Position numbers and translations under genes: made by a program. Under the pieces are notes generated by a model, which was given only the letters and a program-made list of their open reading frames with translations, had not been told where the DNA came from and ran no database searches. This document shows, piece by piece, positions 1-5,753 of a DNA stretch of 12,792 bases (its first letter is position 1; the number at the start of each line of letters is the position of its first letter). Origin of the DNA: DASYPQ01 sp041488095. Lineage in GTDB: Bacteria; Planctomycetota; UBA1135; GCA-002686595. The DNA lies in NCBI GenBank assembly GCA_041488095.1, contig JBGPOP010000064.1:1-12792 (forward strand). The letters run 5' to 3'.

Positions 1-1572
1 AGCCTGCTGATCGCGCTCGGCACGGGTCTGGCGACCCTCTACTACATGCGCACGATGGGCCGCATCGGCGAGTACTTCAGCTTCGACCTCCGCCGGCGCA
101 TGTTCGCCCACATGCAGCGCCTGTCGTTGCGCTTCCACGACCGCCAGCGCATCGGAGACCTGACCACGCGCCTCAGTGGCGACATCAATGCCATCGACGA
201 CCTGATCACGGACACGTCCCACATCGTCATCTACAACGTCTGCCTGCTGGCCGGGATGCTGGCCATCATGTTGTGGATCAACTGGCGCTTCGCCCTGGTG
301 GCGCTGTCGGTCGCCCCGTTCCTCTTCGGCACCATCCTGCGCTATCGCTGGCGCATCCGCACCGCTGCGCGCGAGGCGCGGACGAGCGACGGGCTGGTGA
401 CCTCGGTCGCGCAGGAGACGCTGGCCTCGATCCGCACGGTGCAGGGCCTGGTGCAGGAGGATCATCAGGACGAGCGCTTCGTGGCCCAGAGCCGCGTGAG
501 CCTGAAGGCGCGACTGGAGATCAAGCGCCTCCAGTCGATCTCCGCCCCGGTGTCCGATCTGCTGGCGGCCATCGGGCTGGCGCTGGTCATGTGGTACGGC
601 GCGACCCGCGTGATCAGCGGAGAGCTGTCCACAGGGGACGTCGTGGTGTTCTTCACCTACGTCACCAACCTCTACGCGCCGATGCGTGCGCTGGCGCGCA
701 GCACGGGCCGCTTCTACCGGGCGCAGATCGGTGCGGAGCGCGCGGCCGAGATCCTGCGCCAGAACCTGGAGGTCGCGGACCTGCCGGGCGCGCGGCCGGT
801 GACCGCGCTGCGCGGGCGCGTGGAGTTCGAGGACGTCTCGTTCGCCTACGAGCCCGGCCGCACCGTCCTGTCGGGGATCGACCTGCGCGTCGAGCCCGGC
901 GAGAAGCTCGCCATCGTGGGCGCGACGGGCGCGGGAAAGAGCACGCTGGTCAGCCTCGTGCCGCGCCTGTACGACCCGACCTCGGGCAGGGTGCTCATCG
1001 ACGGGGAGGACATCCGCTGTTTCACCACCCAGTCGCTGCGCGAGCAGGTGGGCCTCGTGCTCCAGGACTCCCTGCTCTTCAAGGGCACGATCCGCGACAA
1101 CATCGCTTTCGGCCGCCCGGACGCCAGCGACGAGGACATCCGCGCCGCCGCGGAAACGGCGCGGGCGACCGAGTTCATCCGGCGGATGCCGGAGGGCTTC
1201 GAGACCGTCGTCTCCGAGCGCGGTACGACGCTCTCCGGCGGTCAGAAGCAGCGCATTGCCATCGCGCGCGCCATCCTGCGCAACTCGCCCATCCTGATCC
1301 TCGACGAGCCCACGACCGGGCTGGACGCGGCGTCGGAGAGCGCCGTTCTCGCAGCGCTCGAGCAGGCCGCGAAGGGACGCACCACCTTCATCATCGCGCA
1401 CCGTCTGGTCTCGGTGCGCTTCGCCGACCGCATCGTGGTCCTCGACAACGGCCGCATCGTGGAGCAGGGAACGCACACCCAGCTGCTTGCGCTCAACGGC
1501 CGCTATGCGCAGCTCTACAATCTCCAGTTCCCGACTCCATCTCTCGTGGAAGAGCCGCGGGCGCTATCCTGA
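1..1572 (+). CDS. ABC exporter, fused permease and ATPase (5'-partial)
   Basis: This is an ATP-driven exporter half-transporter of the MsbA/multidrug/lipid type, expected to dimerise in the inner membrane; its substrate cannot be told from sequence. The frame is open from base 1, ahead of the first ATG at 46, so the start lies outside the window. 523 residues are visible, against roughly 580-600 usual for the family, so the first transmembrane helix or two are missing. Hydrophobic segments are followed by a complete nucleotide-binding domain: Walker A GATGAGKST (919-945), a Q-loop in VLQDSLLF, the signature LSGGQKQR (1231-1254), Walker B ILILDEP (1291-1311) with its catalytic Glu, D-loop GLDAASE, and the H-loop His (1399-1401). 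Every ATPase motif is intact, so it should be active either as a homodimer or as the competent half of a heterodimer. The next gene starts 16 bp after the stop, so co-transcription is possible. Confidence 0.95.
   Translation, partial: SLLIALGTGLATLYYMRTMGRIGEYFSFDLRRRMFAHMQRLSLRFHDRQRIGDLTTRLSGDINAIDDLITDTSHIVIYNVCLLAGMLAIMLWINWRFALVALSVAPFLFGTILRYRWRIRTAAREARTSDGLVTSVAQETLASIRTVQGLVQEDHQDERFVAQSRVSLKARLEIKRLQSISAPVSDLLAAIGLALVMWYGATRVISGELSTGDVVVFFTYVTNLYAPMRALARSTGRFYRAQIGAERAAEILRQNLEVADLPGARPVTALRGRVEFEDVSFAYEPGRTVLSGIDLRVEPGEKLAIVGATGAGKSTLVSLVPRLYDPTSGRVLIDGEDIRCFTTQSLREQVGLVLQDSLLFKGTIRDNIAFGRPDASDEDIRAAAETARATEFIRRMPEGFETVVSERGTTLSGGQKQRIAIARAILRNSPILILDEPTTGLDAASESAVLAALEQAAKGRTTFIIAHRLVSVRFADRIVVLDNGRIVEQGTHTQLLALNGRYAQLYNLQFPTPSLVEEPRALS
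1565..1570 (+). promoter_or_regulatory. Possible -10 element (TATCCT)
   Basis: TATCCT ends 18 bp before the ATG at 1589, inside the last codons of the ABC transporter gene. The same hexamer precedes the CHAT gene on the other strand. I see no convincing -35 box at 16-18 bp spacing. If it is used, transcription would begin only about 10-12 nt before the start codon. Confidence 0.3.
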
Positions 1573-1588
1573 ACGCGGGGTCTCGCCG

Positions 1589-2149
1589 ATGTGGCTCGCA
1601 GCTCTCTCGGCCTTGCACGTCGCCGTATCCATCGGTCCGGCCCAGGCTCATCCGGTCAAGGCGAAGGTCACCGGCCAGCCGATCGAGGTCTCGATCGAGA
1701 TCCCGGGGTTCGCGCCGGAGAAGGAGATCCCGAACCCCGGTCGTTGTCTGCTCTACGGTCGGATGAAGGATGACGTGCTGATCTCGGTCTTGTGGGAGGA
1801 GAACTTCCCCTACGTCGGAGCCGCAGAGTGCCCAGCGGTGTATTCGAAGGAGCAGGGATTCCACTCCTTCACCGTCTCCGGAAAGACCTGCTGCCAGTTC
1901 CGCACGGAGTACAACGGCGCCATCAGCCAGTCCCAGTCCTACGCCTTCCTGACGACGCCCGACTTCCTCTTCACCATCCACGCATCCAAGACTTCTCCCT
2001 TGAAGGGTTCAGGCGGACCGAAAGAGCTCAAGCGCAGTGACATGGAGTCGATCGCGGCCCGGCCGGAATACAAGAAGCGGGCGGCGGAGGAGATGTGGCT
2101 CGCCTCGCTGCGGCCGAAGCCGGAGTTCAAGAAGCTCGTCGGCAACTAG
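1589..2149 (+). CDS. Exported protein of unknown function, 186 aa
   Basis: I do not recognise the family. The N-terminus (residues 1-20) is hydrophobic and ends in AQA followed by HP, a good signal-peptidase I site, so the mature protein probably lies in the periplasm or outside the cell. The signal has no basic residue at its N-terminus, which is atypical. The mature part has four cysteines (C53, C81, C101 and C102, two of them adjacent) that could form disulfides, and a Lys/Glu/Arg-rich C-terminal tail. The frame is open back to 1487. I chose the ATG at 1589 because the earlier start would overlap the ABC gene by 86 bp and would bury the signal peptide. The ribosome binding site is weak. 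The gene follows the exporter by 16 bp, but no functional link can be read from that. Confidence 0.8.
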   Translation: MWLAALSALHVAVSIGPAQAHPVKAKVTGQPIEVSIEIPGFAPEKEIPNPGRCLLYGRMKDDVLISVLWEENFPYVGAAECPAVYSKEQGFHSFTVSGKTCCQFRTEYNGAISQSQSYAFLTTPDFLFTIHASKTSPLKGSGGPKELKRSDMESIAARPEYKKRAAEEMWLASLRPKPEFKKLVGN

Positions 2150-2180
2150 ATCCAGCCTTTCTCTCGCGTGCGCGCCCTGC

Positions 2181-2186
2181 TAGGCT
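2181..2186 (+). promoter_or_regulatory. Possible -10 element (TAGGCT)
   Basis: TAGGCT lies in the 105-bp gap between the exported protein and the lipoprotein gene, 68 bp before the ATG at 2255. It matches the TAnnnT hexamers seen 5' of other genes here. No clear -35 box is visible, so the assignment is tentative. Confidence 0.3.
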
Positions 2187-2245
2187 CGCTGCGCCCCGCG
2201 CGCCTGGCCTCCGCGGATCCCGCTCGAGATCGGTCCGCACCGAAT

Positions 2246-2249
2246 GGAG
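2246..2249 (+). promoter_or_regulatory. Ribosome binding site (GGAG) fixing the lipoprotein start
   Basis: GGAG sits 5 nt before the ATG at 2255. It supports that start over the open frame reaching back to 2168, because only the later start begins with a lipoprotein signal. Confidence 0.6.
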
Positions 2250-2254
2250 TCCCG

Positions 2255-3028
2255 ATGAAGGCGATCCTCCGCTTGGCTTTGTCCGCGCTCGTCCTGTCCT
2301 CGTGCGCGTCCGTGAGCGTCATCCCGCGCTACGGGAAGCTCGACTTCGGCGGCCACCTCGGGCTGAACTCGTCGAGCTCGGGCTCGTCGGGAAAGACCTC
2401 GTTCGACGAGCTGGGATTGGCCACGGATCGCGGCGCGTTCAGCGGGCGGGTCGACCTCCAGGCCGGCGGCACCCATGCGACCTTCGAAGCGGCGGAAGCC
2501 TCTCGCAGCGGCAGCGGCGCGCTCGTGAACGCGATGAGCGACGGATCGGTCACGATCCCGGCCGGGACGAACGTCGATTCGAAGTTCGATGTGACGCAGG
2601 GCGAGGCGATCGTGACGTGGGACCTCGTCCCCGGGGACAAGCTGGAGGCCGGGATCGGCCTTGGCGCGAGCGTGTTCGACATCGACGCTTCGGTCCGGGA
2701 CCCGGGGACGGGCAACGAGATCGGAACGAAGGAAACCGCCCCGATCCCGCTCGTCGCTGCGCGCGTGGGCCTCGATCTGGGGCGCATCGACCTGTCGGCC
2801 CTCTTCGGCGGGATGGACGCGCACATCGGTGACCTGAACGGAAGGTTCTTCGACATCGATCTGATGGTCCGCTACAGGATCTTCGGCGCGGCCGGCAGGC
2901 GGATCGGCGCCCTCGTGCTCGGTTTCCGATACACGGAGCTGGATGCCAGGTACGACGACGGGAGCAAGACGGTCGACGCCCTCGTGACGCTCGGCGCTCC
3001 GTATCTGGGCTTGAGCCTGGGATTCTAG
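2255..3028 (+). CDS. Putative lipoprotein / outer-membrane beta-barrel, 257 aa
   Basis: The N-terminus is a compact lipoprotein signal: a basic start (MKAILR), a hydrophobic core and the lipobox LSSC, which would lipidate Cys17. The rest is rich in Gly, Ser and Asp, with alternating polar and hydrophobic stretches typical of antiparallel beta-strands. The C-terminus ends LGLSLGF. A terminal Phe at the end of a final amphipathic strand is the classic outer-membrane barrel signal recognised by the BAM machinery. The fold is therefore probably a small barrel or beta-sandwich at the outer membrane. No enzyme motif is visible. A GGAG ribosome binding site 5 nt before the ATG supports the start. 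The gene is monocistronic in appearance: a 105-bp gap before it and a hairpin after it. I cannot name a family. Confidence 0.8.
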   Translation: MKAILRLALSALVLSSCASVSVIPRYGKLDFGGHLGLNSSSSGSSGKTSFDELGLATDRGAFSGRVDLQAGGTHATFEAAEASRSGSGALVNAMSDGSVTIPAGTNVDSKFDVTQGEAIVTWDLVPGDKLEAGIGLGASVFDIDASVRDPGTGNEIGTKETAPIPLVAARVGLDLGRIDLSALFGGMDAHIGDLNGRFFDIDLMVRYRIFGAAGRRIGALVLGFRYTELDARYDDGSKTVDALVTLGAPYLGLSLGF

Positions 3029-3041
3029 TGTCCCGAGTGGA

Positions 3042-3066
3042 GCAGGCGCCCAGGAGCCACGCCTGC
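3042..3066 (+). terminator. Candidate terminator hairpin after the lipoprotein gene
   Basis: GCAGGCG (3042-3048) and CGCCTGC (3060-3066) form a perfect 7-bp stem with an 11-nt loop, starting 13 bp after the stop codon. Only a short run of three T's follows, so it is a weak intrinsic terminator at best. Confidence 0.4.
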
Positions 3067-3135
3067 GGTTTGGCATGCCCAAGCAATCCGAGCATCGGGA
3101 TTCAGGTCGCGGGCATCTGCACCGATAGATAGTGC

Positions 3136-3360
3136 ATGGCGAGATGCACCTATTACCGGGAAGAGATCGAGACCACCCACGGCTCCCCGCTGGAGGCACA
3201 ACAGCGGCAGGCTCCGGGATCTGAGTGCGGCCCCTGGTGCGAGCATCCGAAGCACTCGCCCCGGCCCTCGCCGCGCAAGTACCTCTCAGAGCCACTGACG
3301 TGCGAAGGCCGCCTCTACCGGTGTCCGCTCAGCAAGCTGCAGTTCGAAGACATCCACTAG
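3136..3360 (+). CDS. Cys/His-rich mini-protein, 74 aa, possible metal-binding
   Basis: This small ORF encodes a hydrophilic protein with no signal or membrane segment. It has five cysteines and three histidines, in a pattern that could bind zinc: C4, H15, then C31-x3-C35-x-H37-x2-H40, then C56-x6-C63. The composition is balanced (Tyr, Glu, His, Trp, Lys), unlike the Arg/Ala/Pro-rich shadow frames common in this DNA, which argues for a real gene. It ends in a TAG at 3358-3360. The ribosome binding site is poor, and I see no convincing promoter. It stands alone between the lipoprotein and the kelch gene. I cannot assign a family or function; a cytosolic zinc-ribbon-like role is only a suggestion. 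Confidence 0.6.
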   Translation: MARCTYYREEIETTHGSPLEAQQRQAPGSECGPWCEHPKHSPRPSPRKYLSEPLTCEGRLYRCPLSKLQFEDIH

Positions 3361-3452
3361 CCGCCAGCCGGAGTGGCACCTTCTCGCGTCGGCTGGAGTC
3401 GGGTGTGACCGGGCGGTAGACTCGCCATGCTCTCGCGGCCGTGAGAGGTGTG

Positions 3453-3590
3453 ATGGGAAACAGACTGATCCCGATCGCCGCCCTGAAGGCACTCCGAGGA
3501 CTCCAGGTGGGAGGCCAGGCCGCGGACGGGGACGTCGACTTGGGCGTCCGCGCACAGGCTCTGAAGACGCTTTCGGGCAGACGCAGATAG
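3453..3590 (+). CDS. Possible 45-aa micro-ORF
   Basis: An ATG at 3453 opens 45 codons ending in TAG at 3588-3590. A GAGAGG stretch (3443-3448) sits 4 nt upstream, and a TAGACT hexamer lies 30 bp before the start. The product starts MGNRLIPIAA, is Leu/Ala/Gly-rich and ends in three arginines; it has no recognisable domain. Some helix-forming character is present in the first and last thirds. It could equally be the 5' leader of the kelch transcript or a chance ORF. Its length alone gives no support, so I hold this weakly. Confidence 0.25.
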   Translation: MGNRLIPIAALKALRGLQVGGQAADGDVDLGVRAQALKTLSGRRR

Positions 3591-3656
3591 ATGCCGGGGT
3601 CGGACGAGCCCCCAACCGGTCGAGCGAACAGAGGGTGCGCCCGCCCCGCAATTCGG

Positions 3657-3662
3657 TATGAT
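3657..3662 (+). promoter_or_regulatory. Possible -10 element (TATGAT) for the kelch gene
   Basis: TATGAT matches five of six bases of the sigma-70 -10 consensus and lies 72 bp before the ATG at 3735. No clear -35 box lies 16-18 bp upstream. Confidence 0.35.
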
Positions 3663-3721
3663 TGTGGATCTATCCGGCCAGAGGACGGTCTTCACGGATC
3701 ACACCGGGGTTCGCTCGCAGA

Positions 3722-3727
3722 GGGGAG
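3722..3727 (+). promoter_or_regulatory. Ribosome binding site (GGGGAG) fixing the kelch start
   Basis: GGGGAG lies 7 nt before the ATG at 3735, the start that gives a proper signal peptide. It rules against translation from 3591. Confidence 0.6.
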
Positions 3728-3734
3728 TTCGACG

Positions 3735-5732
3735 ATGTCACACGGATTGCGTCTTCACGGGTCCTTGAAGCGGATGCTCTCGATGCTCGTCCTGTCGGGA
3801 GTCCTGGCTCCGGGTCAGGTAGCCTTTGCAGGGACCTGGACGCGTGTGGCGCACAATGCTCCGGGCGGTGTCAACCTGATGCTCCTGCTGTCGGATGGCA
3901 CGGTGATGGCGGCCAACAACAATGGCTCCACGATCGGCAACGCGTGGTTTCGCCTGACGCCGGACATTCATGGAAGCTATGTGAATGGCACCTGGACCAC
4001 GCTGGCACCGGCGCACGACTCGCGCCTGTACTACTCCTCGCAGGTCCTGAGGGATGGTCGTGTGTTCGTGGCCGGAGGCGAGTACGGCACCGGGGGCGCG
4101 CGGGCCGAGGTGTACAACCCGCTCACCAACGTCTGGACGCAGACCAACCCTCCGATTTCGCTGCTGAATCCGGCCCAGAACTCGCCGGTGACCGGCGGCC
4201 CGCAACAGTTCTACGACTCCAACAGCGAGATCCTCGCGAACGGCAACGTCCTGATTGCGCCGGTGGCGCCCAGGGTGGCCGGCCAACCCCTCATCTACGA
4301 CCCGACCGCCAATCTGTGGTCGGCAGGCCCGCACTACTTCCGGGGTGTCTATCAGGACGAGGCGACCTGGGTGAAGATGCCCGACGACAGCATCCTGACG
4401 ATCGACCCGTTCGGCACGAACTCGGAGCGCTACATCCCAGCCTCGAACGTCTGGGTCGACGACGGCATCGTGCCGGTCCCGATCTACGACCCGTTCGGCG
4501 GCGAGATGGGCGGTGGGCTGATGCTGGCGAACGGGAATGCGTTCTTCCTGGGGGCCACCGGTCACACGGCGCTCTACACGCCCAGCGGCACGACGAGCCC
4601 GGGCGTATGGACGGCCGGGCCCGACATCCCCTCGGGCCACGGCACGCCCGACGCCCCCGCGGCCATGATGGTCACCGGGAACATGCTGTGCGCCGTCAGC
4701 CCCGCGCCCACGAGCGGGAACGAGTTTCCCTCGCCCACCACGTTCTACGAGTACGATCCGGTGGCCAACTCGTTCACGTCCGTGGGTGCTCCGGTCGGCG
4801 GCTTCGACAACATCCCGAGCTTCGCGGCGAACATGGTCGACCTGCCGGACGGGACCGTGCTCTATTCGCACATGGGATCCGATGTGTACGTGTACCAGCC
4901 GAGCGGAGCGCCGCTGGCCTCCGGCAAACCGGCGATCACCAGCCTCAGCCAGAACGTCGACGGCTCGTATCACCTGATCGGAACCGGGTTGAACGGGATC
5001 TCCGAGGGCGCGACCTACGGCGACGATTTCCAGATGAACAGCAACTACCCGTTGGTGCGCCTGACCGACGGCGCCGGCAACGTCTACTACGCACGCACCT
5101 ACGGCTGGAGCAGCACCGGCGTCCAGACCGGGACCGCGCTGGTCTCCACGGAGTTCAGGCTGCCCGCCTCCTTGCCCGGTGTGCCGTATTCGCTGGTGGT
5201 CGTGGCCAATGGCATCAGCTCGGATCCCGTTCCGCTGGCACCGTTCTTCACTCCCTTCTGCTTCGGCGGGACCGACGTATTCTGTCCGTGCAACAACGAC
5301 GGCGGACCGGATCGCGGCTGCCAGAACTCGGGAGGAACCGGCGGTGCGCTCCTCTCGGTGACGGGTGTCGCAAGCCTCTCGGCCGACACGGTGCAGTTCA
5401 CTTCCTCGGGTGAGATGCCCAGCGCGCTCAGCATCGTCCTGCAAGGCAGCGTCGCCATCTTCCCCGTGGTCTACGGGGATGGGCTGCGGTGCGCGGGCGG
5501 GACTCTCAAGAGGCTGTACGTGAGAAACGCGAGCGGAGGAGTGATCACGGCACCGCACGCGGGCGACCCGTCGGTCTCGGCCCAGTCGGCCGCACTGGGC
5601 GACCCGCTCTTCTTCGGTGCAGCCCGCGTGTACCAGGTCTACTACCGCGACCCGAACCCGAGCTTCTGCCCGAGTCCTCCCGGCGGCACGTTCAACGTGT
5701 CGAACGGGATCGCGGTGACATGGGGGTCCTGA
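3735..5732 (+). CDS. Secreted kelch / galactose-oxidase-like propeller protein, 665 aa
   Basis: A signal peptide (residues 1-32, basic start, hydrophobic core, cleavage after AFA) exports this protein. Residues about 33-395 form kelch-like blades. The repeated signature is a DGTV/DGRVFVAGG/NGNVLIAP strand followed by a YNP- or YDP-type turn and an NVW or NLW strand (residues 107-134, 167-195, 264-292, 337-346, 371-388). Residues about 398-497 look like the galactose-oxidase-type E-set domain, with YPLVRLTDGAGNVYYART. Residues 509-663 are a Cys-rich C-terminal module containing CPCNN, GDGLRCAGG and YYRDP, which I recall at the ends of many secreted Planctomycetota proteins. I could not identify the copper ligands or Tyr-Cys cofactor of true galactose oxidase, so enzymatic activity is unproven; a surface carbohydrate-binding or structural role is as likely. 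It converges on the CHAT gene with an 11-bp gap. Confidence 0.88.
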   Translation: MSHGLRLHGSLKRMLSMLVLSGVLAPGQVAFAGTWTRVAHNAPGGVNLMLLLSDGTVMAANNNGSTIGNAWFRLTPDIHGSYVNGTWTTLAPAHDSRLYYSSQVLRDGRVFVAGGEYGTGGARAEVYNPLTNVWTQTNPPISLLNPAQNSPVTGGPQQFYDSNSEILANGNVLIAPVAPRVAGQPLIYDPTANLWSAGPHYFRGVYQDEATWVKMPDDSILTIDPFGTNSERYIPASNVWVDDGIVPVPIYDPFGGEMGGGLMLANGNAFFLGATGHTALYTPSGTTSPGVWTAGPDIPSGHGTPDAPAAMMVTGNMLCAVSPAPTSGNEFPSPTTFYEYDPVANSFTSVGAPVGGFDNIPSFAANMVDLPDGTVLYSHMGSDVYVYQPSGAPLASGKPAITSLSQNVDGSYHLIGTGLNGISEGATYGDDFQMNSNYPLVRLTDGAGNVYYARTYGWSSTGVQTGTALVSTEFRLPASLPGVPYSLVVVANGISSDPVPLAPFFTPFCFGGTDVFCPCNNDGGPDRGCQNSGGTGGALLSVTGVASLSADTVQFTSSGEMPSALSIVLQGSVAIFPVVYGDGLRCAGGTLKRLYVRNASGGVITAPHAGDPSVSAQSAALGDPLFFGAARVYQVYYRDPNPSFCPSPPGGTFNVSNGIAVTWGS

Positions 5733-5737
5733 CTAGG

Positions 5738-5753
5738 TCCGAATCAGTTCGGA
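5738..5753. terminator. Bidirectional hairpin at the kelch/CHAT convergence
   Basis: TCCGAA (5738-5743) and TTCGGA (5748-5753) form a perfect 6-bp stem with a TCAG loop. The loop contains the CHAT stop codon (5744-5746, minus strand), and the hairpin begins 5 bp after the kelch stop. There is no T-run, so it may pause or stabilise 3' ends rather than act as a classic terminator. Confidence 0.35.

Larger units (their letters stand above)
3361..3734. other. Gap between mini-protein and kelch gene
   Basis: No long protein is supported here. The stretch holds a TAGACT (-10-like) hexamer at 3417-3422, a possible 45-codon ORF (3453-3590), a TATGAT hexamer at 3657-3662 and the ribosome binding site of the kelch gene. 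The kelch frame is open back to 3591, but that extension lacks export features. Confidence 0.5.

Noticed and set aside
3591..3734. Upstream extension of the kelch gene to 3591
   Set aside because: The added residues lack a signal and lie before a good ribosome binding site and signal peptide at 3735.
3738..5558. 606-aa minus-strand ORF opposite the kelch gene
   Set aside because: Its composition is Arg/Val/His-biased with no motif; it is a by-product of high GC at third codon positions.
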